Shown: piece by piece, positions 8,939 through 17,322 of the stretch | Layout: every line of letters starts with the position of its first letter | Numbering within the stretch: position 1 is the stretch's first letter | Assembly: GCF_003201675.2 (NCBI RefSeq) | Contig: NZ_CP029287.2 | Location: 1,488,001-1,552,000 of the forward strand | DNA length: 64,000 nucleotides | From: Metallosphaera hakonensis JCM 8857 = DSM 7519 | Lineage (GTDB): Archaea > Thermoproteota > Thermoprotei_A > Sulfolobales > Sulfolobaceae | Direction: 5' to 3' | The notes under the pieces: generated by a model | The model's input: only the letters and a program-made list of their open reading frames with translations | What the model was told of the DNA's origin: nothing | Databases searched by the model: none | Position numbers and translations under genes: made by a program

Positions 8939-9266
8939 ATGATAGATCCGAGCAGAGTTCAGAGGCTCTCATTTTCATCTTCTCTATTAATTCTTCCTTG
9001 TCAATGCTATAAACATACTTAGGCCTTCCACCCTTGGAGCCTGTATTCTTCTGTTTTCTCACAAGTCCAGCATCTGAAAGTCTTTTAAGTATTAGGCTTG
9101 CCCTGCTTTTACTAATGCCTAATTCTAAGGCTATGTAGTCCACGTCTCTACCTTCATTACTCTTGATTATTCTAATGAACGCTTCAACGTCTGCTTCGGA
9201 TAAGCCGTATCCCACCATGAGGAACCGTTTTAGGAGTATATTTCTTTCTGCAAGCTCAGTTATCAA
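8919..9266 (-). CDS. Winged-helix transcriptional regulator
   Basis: A 115-residue protein with a helix-turn-helix (DVDYIALELGISKSRASLILKR) followed by a wing (AGLVRKQKNTGSKGGRPKYVY) and an acidic C-terminal helix. The layout fits TrmB/MarR-like archaeal regulators; the GGRPKY turn is common in such wings. It is convergent with the LysE gene and divergent from the small wHTH gene at 9364. Ligand and target are unknown; control of the neighbouring exporter is only a possibility. Confidence 0.75.
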   Translation of the reverse strand: MITELAERNILLKRFLMVGYGLSEADVEAFIRIIKSNEGRDVDYIALELGISKSRASLILKRLSDAGLVRKQKNTGSKGGRPKYVYSIDKEELIEKMKMRASELCSDLSSIISGL

Positions 9267-9363
9267 TTAAATTGCACCGTTTAACATTTAGTTTTTATTG
9301 TTTTTAAAGTTTTATCTACTCTCATTCCCCAATTTTTTAAACTTGAAATGAACCTGTCTTTTG

Positions 9364-9594
9364 ATGTCTAATCTGGAGGAAGAAATAAGGAGTCTACTCA
9401 CGGAAAGACCAATGTTATCCGAGGAGATAAGAGAGAAACTCATGGAGAAAGGTGTTTCCTTCACCCCGATTCAGATCAGGGAGACACTGGCAAGCATGGT
9501 AAGAAAAGGTGAAGTGGAGAAGATCCCTGACTACAACAAAAGGAAGTTTTATTTCAAGCTAAAGATGATTTCTGGTTCTCAACAATCTCAATGA
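9364..9594 (+). CDS. Small winged-helix protein
   Basis: The 76-residue product starts at ATG 9364 (a TTG directly upstream is also in frame). It contains one winged-helix domain: EIRSLLTERPMLSEEIREKL, FTPIQIRETLASMVRKGEV, then a wing (KIPDYNKRKFYF). It may be a DNA- or RNA-binding regulator. Its last 41 bases overlap the 3' end of the convergent Mrp gene, an unusually long tail-to-tail overlap. Function unknown. Confidence 0.65.
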   Translation: MSNLEEEIRSLLTERPMLSEEIREKLMEKGVSFTPIQIRETLASMVRKGEVEKIPDYNKRKFYFKLKMISGSQQSQ

Positions 9595-10453
9595 CCTTGT
9601 CCGCAATCTTCAGGAACTCCTTTGAAGCTGGGGAATCCAAGTATTTCAGGAAGAACGGTTCTCCTTGATCATTGGATTCGGCTATTCTCGGGTCAAGTGG
9701 GACTTGTCCCAGAAGCGGTACTCCGAGCTCTTCAGCCATCTTCTTTCCTTTATCTTGGCCGAAAATGTAGTAGTTCTTGGATTCAGATGGACATACGAAG
9801 TAACTCATGTTTTCCACTACGCCCAGTATCCTTGTGTTAACGGTTTTGGTGAAGTTTATAGATCTCCTAACAGCAAGGGTTGATACTTCAGAGGGAATAG
9901 TGACAATGACGAACCCAGTTATATTGGGTACCAACTGCGCCACGGAAAGGGCCTCATCCCCTGTCCCAGGTGGCATATCTATTATTAGGTAGTCGAGTTG
10001 TCCCCAGTTTACATCCCCTAGAAATTGCCTTATGGCTGAGTGTTTTATGGACCCCCTCCATATCACTGGTGTGTCGTCTCTAGGCAGAAGGAAATCTATT
10101 GACACTACCTTGATTCCGAAGGGACCGTTTACGGGATTTATTCCGTTATCGTCTGCAGTGAGCATTTGTCCTCTAACTCCAAGCATTTTGGGTACGGATG
10201 GCCCATGGAAATCTACATCTATTATCCCCACGCTCTTTCCAGCCGCAGCCAAGGCCATGGCTAGGTTCGAAGAAACAAAAGATTTCCCTACTCCACCTTT
10301 TCCGCTTAATATTGCAACTTTATATTTCACATTTTTCATTCTTGACTGAATCTTCAGGTCAGCGCCTTGAACCTGAGGAACTGGGGCTTTCCTCAAATCC
10401 CTGGGCTGTTTAGCTGGTTGTGGTGACTGTAGTCTAAATGGATTTGAACTCAT
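9554..10453 (-). CDS. Mrp/NBP35 family Fe-S carrier ATPase
   Basis: A 299-residue P-loop protein with the deviant Walker A GKGGVGKS at residues 51-58, then DVDFHGPSVPKMLGV and DMPPGTGDEAL, all typical of Mrp/ApbC/Nbp35 proteins that bind and hand over iron-sulfur clusters in the cytoplasm. The usual C-terminal CPxC pair is incomplete: SYFVCPSESKNYYIF shows one cysteine only, so cluster binding, if it occurs, must use other ligands. A proline-rich N-terminal tail of ~35 residues precedes the domain. It follows the AK6-type gene by 27 bases on the same strand. Confidence 0.92.
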   Translation of the reverse strand: MSSNPFRLQSPQPAKQPRDLRKAPVPQVQGADLKIQSRMKNVKYKVAILSGKGGVGKSFVSSNLAMALAAAGKSVGIIDVDFHGPSVPKMLGVRGQMLTADDNGINPVNGPFGIKVVSIDFLLPRDDTPVIWRGSIKHSAIRQFLGDVNWGQLDYLIIDMPPGTGDEALSVAQLVPNITGFVIVTIPSEVSTLAVRRSINFTKTVNTRILGVVENMSYFVCPSESKNYYIFGQDKGKKMAEELGVPLLGQVPLDPRIAESNDQGEPFFLKYLDSPASKEFLKIADKVIEIVENQKSSLA

Positions 10454-10480
10454 TATTTCTCAATTAACATATGTTCATGG

Positions 10481-11026
10481 TCAACTAATAACCTTATCTA
10501 AAGTAAGAAGTAAATCCTGGATCTCCGAATAGCTCAGCCAGTCTATTGTGCTATCACACGAGTTATTCAAGATCTTATTTACAACTTGTTCAGGAGTTAA
10601 GTTGGTCGTATCTATTTCACAAACATCCTTAAACCAGTCGTGAGCTTCTTGTGCAACATATCCTAAGATCTCAGCTTCCACGTTCTCTATTACCTTTAGA
10701 TCTGTCCAACCCCTCCTTGATAACTCTTCGTAAAGGACCTTTGGATTCTTCCTTAGTACTACTACCTTATCGGCTTGGTCAATAAGCGACGGATATACGG
10801 TTTCAATGACCACGTTGGACTTTTCTCTAAGGTAATCGTTTAGTTCCTTGGCTACAATCTGGTCATCTATTTCAAATGAGGATCTGGTCTGATCGTAACC
10901 TTTGTATAATTTTCTTTCTATCACAAATTTCGAGACATGAACGTACTCCATTTTAAGCATGTTGGATAGAATGGAGCAAACGCTGGTCTTTCCCACACCT
11001 GGTGTACCGCTTACTACAATTATCAT
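10481..11026 (-). CDS. Adenylate kinase-like NTPase (AK6/Fap7 family)
   Basis: The 181-residue protein starts with the P-loop [15 protein letters not shown] and has the short-LID layout of AK6/Fap7, an adenylate kinase/ATPase that in eukaryotes and archaea helps mature the small ribosomal subunit by interaction with S11 (uS11). The phrases [20 protein letters not shown] and ELSRRGW are consistent with that family. Its ATG overlaps the stop of the 53-residue membrane protein gene (ATGA), placing it in the protease-containing operon. Exact substrate preference is not readable. Confidence 0.8.
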   Translation of the reverse strand: MIIVVSGTPGVGKTSVCSILSNMLKMEYVHVSKFVIERKLYKGYDQTRSSFEIDDQIVAKELNDYLREKSNVVIETVYPSLIDQADKVVVLRKNPKVLYEELSRRGWTDLKVIENVEAEILGYVAQEAHDWFKDVCEIDTTNLTPEQVVNKILNNSCDSTIDWLSYSEIQDLLLTLDKVIS

Positions 11027-11184
11027 CTAAATGCAAGAACGCTTTCAAGGATAAATAATGTTAATGATGCTGAGACGAGAACAAGCTTCATTTTCAGGTT
11101 TCCTTGTCCCTTTAATATTTCAAGGATACCATAAGGAAACATTACTGCACCCGTTATAAACAAAATCAACTCTATTAGACTCAT
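11023..11184 (-). CDS. 53-residue membrane microprotein
   Basis: This short frame begins [20 protein letters not shown], has a basic linker (KGQGNLKMK) and a second hydrophobic stretch ([19 protein letters not shown]), so it likely forms a two-helix membrane hairpin. Its ATG overlaps the rhomboid stop codon by four bases (ATGA) and its own stop overlaps the AK6 start in the same way, so translational coupling on both sides argues that it is a real gene despite its size. Function unknown; an accessory subunit of the adjoining membrane protease is one possibility. Confidence 0.75.
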   Translation of the reverse strand: MSLIELILFITGAVMFPYGILEILKGQGNLKMKLVLVSASLTLFILESVLAFR

Positions 11185-11720
11185 GGATAAGGTCTTGGCT
11201 TGGTTTGTGTTAAAAGTCTCTTCCTACCTAAAGCAAGGATTATTCCGCCAAGTATTCCCCCTATATGGGCCAGATAATTAACGCCGGGTATTATATCGCT
11301 CAGGACAAAAACAATTAAAAGTAACCCTATTCCATTCCAATCGATTCTGCTGAACTCTAGCATATCATCTACAATATAAAATGCTAGTATACCAAAAATT
11401 CCACCTGAGGCACCAGCCGATGCTACGTCTGGGGGGAAAAGTAAAAGCGTTAAAACGTTCCCCACTATACCAGAAGTGAAGAACACTAAGTACTCGAACT
11501 TTCCGGCTTTTGATCCAAAAAGGTAGTATATTACTCCCATAGAGAAGAAGTTAAAGAGGAAATCAGTAAAGCTGTTCGTAACAAGTATTGAAGTAACTAT
11601 GGATATGTAGTCTCCTCTCAATACAAGATAGTTGACCTGTATCAAGAGGGCAAAGATAAAGGGATTAATTGTGTAGGTAATTTCTCCAACTATGAAACCG
11701 CTCAATATGAATATCATCAA
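11181..11720 (-). CDS. Rhomboid family intramembrane serine protease
   Basis: The 179-residue polytopic protein has the catalytic motif GASGGIFG (Ser about residue 105) and the partner histidine in NYLAHIGGILGG (His about 152), plus an Asn in the FLFNFF helix (about 57) that forms the oxyanion hole in this family. It should cleave transmembrane substrates within the bilayer. It is a minimal six-helix form without extra domains. It sits between the M50-type protease gene (35-base gap) and the 53-residue membrane microprotein (four-base overlap) on the same strand. Confidence 0.9.
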   Translation of the reverse strand: MMIFILSGFIVGEITYTINPFIFALLIQVNYLVLRGDYISIVTSILVTNSFTDFLFNFFSMGVIYYLFGSKAGKFEYLVFFTSGIVGNVLTLLLFPPDVASAGASGGIFGILAFYIVDDMLEFSRIDWNGIGLLLIVFVLSDIIPGVNYLAHIGGILGGIILALGRKRLLTQTKPRPYP

Positions 11721-11754
11721 AATTATTGTTGGTTTCGTTATCCATGATTTTATT

Positions 11755-12366
11755 TTAGATCTCCCCTGTTACGTACATTAGTATAAGAGATATTGCAATC
11801 ATTACTATCCAAATGCCTATGTTCCACTTGAACACCTTGAGTCCATCGAGTATCCAGAAGGGCAAGAGATTAAAGAAGGCAACTACGGCGTTAAATCCTG
11901 AGATGACCTGAAAGAAAAATGCTAACAACGGATTGCCTGTGAATATGGTCAACAGAAGAAATAGAACTGAGATGGCAATATTTGTAGACGGTCCAGCAGC
12001 AGCCGTTATTCCCTCAATTCTTTTATCTGCAGAGAAGAACCTACAGGAAATCGATGTGTATCCTGAAAAGAAAACGAGCCCAAAGAAGGGCAGAAGGTTA
12101 ATAATTGTTGTAAAAAGAAACCCTGTGAAATTTAGTGTGAACCTGGAATAGCAACCGTACCTTCTTGCAGACTGCCTGTGAGCTAATTCGTGAGGTACTA
12201 CCGCTATGGTAGCTGCAACTACTGCGGCAAGTATTCCAATTCCGAAGAATCTCGAAAATATATATAGAGAAACTCCCTTAATAGCAATAGATAGTATAGC
12301 TAACAGAAAGGATTCAACTTCATTAAGTCTACTAAATCTCCATTCCCATTCCCTAAGCCATGACAA
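11755..12366 (-). CDS. Site-2-type (M50) membrane metalloprotease
   Basis: A 203-residue membrane protein with the zinc motif HELAH at residues 59-63 and a downstream NLLPFWILDGLKV, which matches the N-x-x-P-x-x-x-x-DG third-ligand motif of site-2 proteases. It has several hydrophobic helices and no PDZ domain, unlike the second M50 protein of this window at 23268-24332. Intramembrane cleavage of regulatory or signal proteins is the family role. It is the first of a five-gene minus-strand series with rhomboid, microprotein, AK6-type kinase and Mrp. Confidence 0.85.
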   Translation of the reverse strand: MSWLREWEWRFSRLNEVESFLLAILSIAIKGVSLYIFSRFFGIGILAAVVAATIAVVPHELAHRQSARRYGCYSRFTLNFTGFLFTTIINLLPFFGLVFFSGYTSISCRFFSADKRIEGITAAAGPSTNIAISVLFLLLTIFTGNPLLAFFFQVISGFNAVVAFFNLLPFWILDGLKVFKWNIGIWIVMIAISLILMYVTGEI

Positions 12367-12388
12367 TGCTTTTCTCTCATGTTATGTT

Positions 12389-12988
12389 CTAGTGGTTTAA
12401 ATTCGTGAGCCTAACATTCTCTTTGTTCACTAAATCCACTCTAGGCGTCTCTATTTTCCAGAGAAGTGCTTTCTCGTTTCCCATTGCTACCATATATTTT
12501 TCTGTATCCTTAGAGATAATACCCTGAAACTCTACACGGGAAAGTTTCTTAAATGCGTCGAACGTTTCAAACACAACGAACTTATAGAGGAACGGCATAC
12601 TGACTTCGTACTTCTCCAGGTTTTTCCCGTACGATATTAACTTCTCCATAGAGTTACCGAAATTGAAAGGTTCCAATAAGGTAATCTCGTATATTCCATC
12701 AAAGTTAGATACCATCAAAAATACCCTCTTACTCTTGTTTGGAGTTGTTATAAGTAAGTTCAATACTCTTGTGTTTCCCCTCTCCTGACTGGACCCCCAA
12801 TATACCGAGTAACTGGCCGTCCCTTCCCGTAGGAAATCATTAACAGCCTCAGCCAGTATCATTGGAGGTATACCGAGCGTATTTAGTTCATCGTATAAAA
12901 AATTAGAAATACAGAAATAGTTCCCGTCTCTAGTTAGGCCTTTTTTCCCACGACATTCCATTACATTCATTTGTATCTCAAATACCAC
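12389..12988 (-). CDS. Conserved hypothetical protein
   Basis: The 199-residue soluble protein (MVFEIQMNVMECRGKKGLTR; later VFETFDAFKKLSRVEFQGII) has no motif I recognise. The alternating strand/helix pattern and lack of signal peptide or membrane helices suggest a cytoplasmic globular protein. It lies 22 bases upstream of the M50-type protease gene on the same strand and may share its transcript, and it follows a 53-residue gene at 13006-13167. Confidence 0.6.
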   Translation of the reverse strand: MVFEIQMNVMECRGKKGLTRDGNYFCISNFLYDELNTLGIPPMILAEAVNDFLREGTASYSVYWGSSQERGNTRVLNLLITTPNKSKRVFLMVSNFDGIYEITLLEPFNFGNSMEKLISYGKNLEKYEVSMPFLYKFVVFETFDAFKKLSRVEFQGIISKDTEKYMVAMGNEKALLWKIETPRVDLVNKENVRLTNLNH

Positions 12989-13005
12989 GAAAGATAATCA
13001 TAGTA

Positions 13006-13167
13006 TTAACTCCTTAAATACTTTGCATATGCCTCTGCTTCAATCTTCATGTTCTTAGATATCAGGAGGTTGAGGAGATTTCTATCCTCATCCCCCTTTG
13101 GGTTATAATTGGTTAGAATTTTTTCGACCTGTTCCAATAGAGCCAATGCGTCTTTAAGGGACTGCAT
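13006..13167 (-). CDS. Possible 53-residue helical protein
   Basis: A short frame starting at ATG 13167 (MQSLKDALALLEQVEKILTN, then GDEDRNLLNLLISKN and a basic end). The amphipathic, coiled-coil-like pattern and placement just upstream of the 12389-12988 gene on the same strand support a real small gene; no family recognised. Confidence 0.5.
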   Translation of the reverse strand: MQSLKDALALLEQVEKILTNYNPKGDEDRNLLNLLISKNMKIEAEAYAKYLRS

Positions 13168-13228
13168 GGACTAAAATTCTGCAAAGTGTGAATAAATGGG
13201 TTACATCCATAAAACCGGTATTTCCTAA

Positions 13229-15736
13229 ATGATTTTATTGAGTCGGACTATCCAATTTCCCATGAAACTTCTAATACCATGGTTACTACTGATGATATTA
13301 CTTGCGCCTTTTGTGCTTCAGGCCCAGAATCACTTTATTTATAGTGATTCTCCTTTCCTTTCGACTCAATATAAGAGCGTTTTAGTTGAAAACATAGTTA
13401 GCCATGACTTCAACGTATCTCAAGCGAATACAAGTAACATTTACGTGATAATCAACGGGTCTTACGATCAGGCATTGGTTGAGCTTAAAAGCAATCTAAG
13501 TTACCTTGAAGGAGCTAAGCTACTCACTCCATATGATGTGATAAGATACTATCAAGATCAGTACATTTCTGAGGTATCACCTTTAGTTAATCAAACCGAG
13601 AAAGAACTGCTCAAGTTACATGAGCTTTATCTAAACCTAACTGACTTAAAGAGTGCTCTGTTGGCAAATATTAGCAACTTCATGTATCAATTAAATGTAA
13701 CCTATGGCACACCTCTAGGTATCAATGTGAAGGCGCCTTCATCTGTAATAGAGACGTATAAGACAATCTATCTTGTAGCACTGGAGAATTATTCCCAGCT
13801 AAACGCGTCGAGGATTGCAGGTTATTTAACATTTAGTGACCCGTTCCTAATCTTCTTTGGATATAACAATTACACAAATGAGAGTCTTGCCAGGGCTTTT
13901 CTGATCAACTTCAACAACTATTCCTATCTGATTTTCCTCCTCACTGGAAAGCAAGTTCCACTGAAAGCCATAACGAATCCCTATAACTATTCTTTGCAGT
14001 TAATTGAGTCCAAGATCCCTCCTCCCCCAATATCTTTATCAGATTTTCATAAGAACAACTCATGGTTATTCATTGTTCAAGTGCCTAGTAATGAGAGCCT
14101 CAATAGAATCAACACTTTCATGAGTAAAGTTCATGGCCTTGTCACAGGTCATCTCCCCATATACGCTCAATCTGAATTGTATACAGAACAGAATCTAAGA
14201 ATTATTGACGTAGTTACAGTAACTCTTGTTGGAGTGCTTCTTGTTATATTGCTTAGGTCTCTGATACCCATTCTTTTGCTTATAGGTAGCGCCGTAATAG
14301 GAGTTGAAGTAGCATATTCTGTTCTTATTCTGTTGGGATCGGTGGGATATCAGATATATTACATTTCAGGCTTAGTCATACCACCCATAGTGTTTGGAAT
14401 TGCAATAGACTATTCACTCCTCTTTATTTATAGGTACTTTGAGGAGCTGAGGAAGGGATCTAAGGATCCTCTTCATACCGCGTTTAGAACAGCGGGTAAG
14501 GGTGCTCTCTTCAGTGGTCTCTCAATTACCTTAGCTTTTATCTCGTTCCTAGCATCGCCATCACCCTTGCTTCAGAACATAGGTGTAGCCCTAGTGGCCA
14601 GCTCTCTCTCCTCTCTTTTGCCTTCAATAGGTTTCATCTACACATCTCTAAGAGGAGTTAGCGTGAAAGCCTTATCTTTCCCTAGAAAGGAAGTTCCCAG
14701 TCCCTCAGACTCGAGGAGCAAGTATCTTAGTTTCATGGCTTCTCTTGCTTTAAGGAGGAAGTATTGGGTTGCAGTTTTTATGGTCATTTTCTCAATTATC
14801 TCAGTGGGAATATTTCTAACCCATACCACTAACGTTAACGCTAACGAAATAGTTCCCTCAAGCTCAGAGTCCATAGTTGGTCTCAACAGACTCACCGATT
14901 TATTCAATTATAGTATAGATTACGCCATAATCCCTGGAAATCCCAACGAGACTTTCCCCATAATTTATAACGTTTCTCACGAGGCTATTACCAGAAACGC
15001 GTTAGTTTATGGTCCCGCGTCATACGGAAAGACTCTCTTCAACTCCAGCGGGGAGTTGTCAGACAGATTCTATTCTCATGGGTACACCCTGATCATGTTT
15101 TATGTTCCGTATCCAGTTTTCAGCAATGGTGCAATAAACTTCACCAAGTGGCTGATCTCTACAGGACTTCTAGTTGGAGGTAGCAATGCGCAAAGGATAG
15201 ATATAGTTTCAAATACTGTTCACACATATTATTCATTTACATTACCTCTCACGATCATATTAATACTAGTATATTTAGGTGTTCTACTTAGATCTATAGC
15301 CTTACCAGTCAGATTAGCCTTGTCCCTACTATTCAGTTCAGTGGTAGGTGTGGCTGTGATGTTCTTGGTATTCAACTCTGTATATTGGCTATCTCCGCTG
15401 ATAGTGTTCGCACTCCTTTTCAGCCTAGGAATAGATTACGACATGTTCATTATTCTGAGAATCGTTGAGGAAAGAGGACCTGACGATGACAGAATAAGGA
15501 GGGGTGTGGAGAAAACAGGGTTGGTAGTTACTGCAGCGGGTCTAATATTGACCGGGGCTTTCATCTCGTTAACAGCAGTGAATATGCAGTTTCTTAGGGA
15601 AATAGGCTTCGCTGTTGGCTTCTCCATACTTTTCGATACATTCATAGTGAGACCCTTCATAGTGCCAGCCATAATGTCGATCTTAGGAAAGTATAACTGG
15701 TGGCCAGGTGTCAGGAGAAACCAGAGCAATGCCTAG
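13229..15736 (+). CDS. MMPL/RND superfamily membrane transporter
   Basis: This 835-residue protein begins with a transmembrane segment (LLIPWLLLMILLAPFVL), then a large extracytoplasmic domain rich in N-x-S/T sequons, a five-helix block (about 330-480, with GLVIPPIVFGIAIDYSLLF), a second external loop and a second helix block (about 680-820, with LLFSLGIDYDMFIILR). The duplicated layout and the conserved GIDY motifs in both membrane halves are those of MMPL-type RND permeases, which export lipids or hydrophobic compounds. Sequon density suggests glycosylation of outer loops. The 3' end overlaps the convergent ThiR-type gene by 26 bases. Substrate unknown. Confidence 0.88.
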   Translation: MILLSRTIQFPMKLLIPWLLLMILLAPFVLQAQNHFIYSDSPFLSTQYKSVLVENIVSHDFNVSQANTSNIYVIINGSYDQALVELKSNLSYLEGAKLLTPYDVIRYYQDQYISEVSPLVNQTEKELLKLHELYLNLTDLKSALLANISNFMYQLNVTYGTPLGINVKAPSSVIETYKTIYLVALENYSQLNASRIAGYLTFSDPFLIFFGYNNYTNESLARAFLINFNNYSYLIFLLTGKQVPLKAITNPYNYSLQLIESKIPPPPISLSDFHKNNSWLFIVQVPSNESLNRINTFMSKVHGLVTGHLPIYAQSELYTEQNLRIIDVVTVTLVGVLLVILLRSLIPILLLIGSAVIGVEVAYSVLILLGSVGYQIYYISGLVIPPIVFGIAIDYSLLFIYRYFEELRKGSKDPLHTAFRTAGKGALFSGLSITLAFISFLASPSPLLQNIGVALVASSLSSLLPSIGFIYTSLRGVSVKALSFPRKEVPSPSDSRSKYLSFMASLALRRKYWVAVFMVIFSIISVGIFLTHTTNVNANEIVPSSSESIVGLNRLTDLFNYSIDYAIIPGNPNETFPIIYNVSHEAITRNALVYGPASYGKTLFNSSGELSDRFYSHGYTLIMFYVPYPVFSNGAINFTKWLISTGLLVGGSNAQRIDIVSNTVHTYYSFTLPLTIILILVYLGVLLRSIALPVRLALSLLFSSVVGVAVMFLVFNSVYWLSPLIVFALLFSLGIDYDMFIILRIVEERGPDDDRIRRGVEKTGLVVTAAGLILTGAFISLTAVNMQFLREIGFAVGFSILFDTFIVRPFIVPAIMSILGKYNWWPGVRRNQSNA

Positions 15737-16625
15737 CTATCTTAATGACCTTAGTTGAGACTTCCATTGGGTTGAGTCCAAAGACATATGCGTTAGGTTC
15801 GACCCCATTTCCCCCCAAATGAATTACCACGTCAGGGCATTCACTTGAGGCGTTAGCTACAATGGTGGCAATAGAGTTATCATCTCTTTTATCTGAAGGT
15901 CCAACTTTAACTGATTTAAAACCCGTCTTTCCAATGGCCTTTTCCACCCTCTCATCATATTTTATGTTCATTACTGACCTCCATTTTTGACATCTTTGTC
16001 TAACTTGAAGGAGAATAGTAGCCAGATGTCTACTTCCTCCCCAGGTGGGTCTGGATGCTGGAGTAGGTATGCCATTGATCACGGCAATCCTTCCTGGTAT
16101 TGCCAATACGTCAAGTATATCCCTCGCTTCGGTCCTAGAGAAGGCTATATTGCTCAGTATCTCAGGTATTAATGGACTAACATCTTTGGTTCTCAATAGG
16201 GAAAGGGCCAGTTGAAGTTCTCTTTCCTCATCCTCCTTATATAGTCCCTGGCAAATTTTGCAGTCAGATGAGATAGAACTATTGAGTTTCCTGTGTATAT
16301 CGCAAAGCCTTAACTGGCTAAGCATCATTAACCCCAAGATCGTAAAGTATAGCGACACATCCTCTCTTTTACTGCTCGAGATTAAAGTTACCAAATTGGA
16401 GACTATGGACTCTATTTCGTCATTGCGAAGACCAGCTTCAATCAATTTATCCCTGAAACTTGTCTCATCCTCGTCGAGATATTGCTTTATAGCTGGCTGC
16501 GTAACCCCCACCAGCAGGGCTATTTTGTTCTGGCTCATCCCTTGAGCTCTAAGCCTTTTAGCTACCAAACCCCTAACGTTAGGTAATAATATGTCGGTAA
16601 TTAACGAAAGTGGCGTATCTAGCAC
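15711..16625 (-). CDS. ThiR-type regulator: HTH plus ThiN domain
   Basis: The 304-residue protein carries an XRE/lambda-type HTH at about residues 25-52 (LRAQGMSQNKIALLVGVTQP), a linker with four cysteines (CDIHRK ... CKICQGL), and a C-terminal ThiN (thiamine-phosphate synthase-like) domain ending in IHLGGNGVEPNAYVFG. The combination is that of ThiR, an archaeal repressor of thiamine genes that senses thiamine phosphates through its ThiN part. No thiamine biosynthesis gene sits beside it except the YjbQ homologue at 34437. The GTG start at 16625 overlaps the divergent NurA-like gene by 35 bases, so the two control regions must be shared or displaced. Confidence 0.78.
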   Translation of the reverse strand: MLDTPLSLITDILLPNVRGLVAKRLRAQGMSQNKIALLVGVTQPAIKQYLDEDETSFRDKLIEAGLRNDEIESIVSNLVTLISSSKREDVSLYFTILGLMMLSQLRLCDIHRKLNSSISSDCKICQGLYKEDEERELQLALSLLRTKDVSPLIPEILSNIAFSRTEARDILDVLAIPGRIAVINGIPTPASRPTWGGSRHLATILLQVRQRCQKWRSVMNIKYDERVEKAIGKTGFKSVKVGPSDKRDDNSIATIVANASSECPDVVIHLGGNGVEPNAYVFGLNPMEVSTKVIKIARHCSGFS

Positions 16626-17322
16626 GACTGTAAGATTAAAGACAGAGAATAATTACGTTTTTGACTTAGAGCTTGCTGCAGTAGACGGAAGCCTTCACGA
16701 GTTCTTCACAGATTTCGGTCAAATGACCTACATAGTAGTTTCAAGTGTTTTCTTTAGCTTATGTGAGGGGAAGTTGGAATATAGGGGCTCAAGAATCAAG
16801 GAGGCCATTGTTGAAGGGAAAGGAGAGGAAGTTATGCGAAGAATGGAATATGAGGAGGCATCTAGCCTGAATATGCTGGTACTAATGGACAGAAAGATTA
16901 CCATGGATCTAACTCTCGGTATGAAAATACCCCCCTCAACAATTGCCATTGTTAAGGACTTTGATCAAATGGAAAGAAAAAAAGTAGACCAGCCAGATGC
17001 TCCTTGGTTAATGTTAACCGAAGGTTCTCCTAGAACAGGGTATGTTAAGCTTAGCAATCAAGGGTGGGTGTTCAGATTAGAGACTAACCTTAACATGAGT
17101 CCAGAGCAACTTCTAGCACTCCTCTACTCCATGTCAAGGGAACCCATACCCGAAGCTTTGGGATATAATTACCCGCTTTTCCTGGCGGATAAAATGGCTA
17201 AATATTATAGAGACAAATCCAAGAAAGCGTTAGATTTCCTGTCGACAAAGGAATTATCTAGATATAGGACATTCAGGAGTTTAGTTGAGGGAAGGAGGAG
17301 AATATGGAATACGAGCCCGTAG
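16591..17322 (+). CDS. NurA-like nuclease domain protein
   Basis: A 243-residue protein with the NurA opening motif [13 protein letters not shown] (the Asp of DGS is a metal ligand in NurA) and a second acidic site [11 protein letters not shown]. At the C-terminal end the family pattern YPxPLxxAHxxA appears as [14 protein letters not shown], with Asp where NurA has the conserved His. It is shorter than canonical NurA (about 330). Canonical NurA is a 5'-3' nuclease acting with HerA in DNA end resection. The HerA-like gene starts 19 bases before this gene ends, supporting a paired function. Activity is uncertain because of the His change. Confidence 0.7.
   Translation: MSVINESGVSSTTVRLKTENNYVFDLELAAVDGSLHEFFTDFGQMTYIVVSSVFFSLCEGKLEYRGSRIKEAIVEGKGEEVMRRMEYEEASSLNMLVLMDRKITMDLTLGMKIPPSTIAIVKDFDQMERKKVDQPDAPWLMLTEGSPRTGYVKLSNQGWVFRLETNLNMSPEQLLALLYSMSREPIPEALGYNYPLFLADKMAKYYRDKSKKALDFLSTKELSRYRTFRSLVEGRRRIWNTSP

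Noticed and set aside
9622-10413. Several open frames on the plus strand opposite mrp
   Set aside because: They mirror the coding bias of the Mrp gene and have no protein-like features or ribosome sites.
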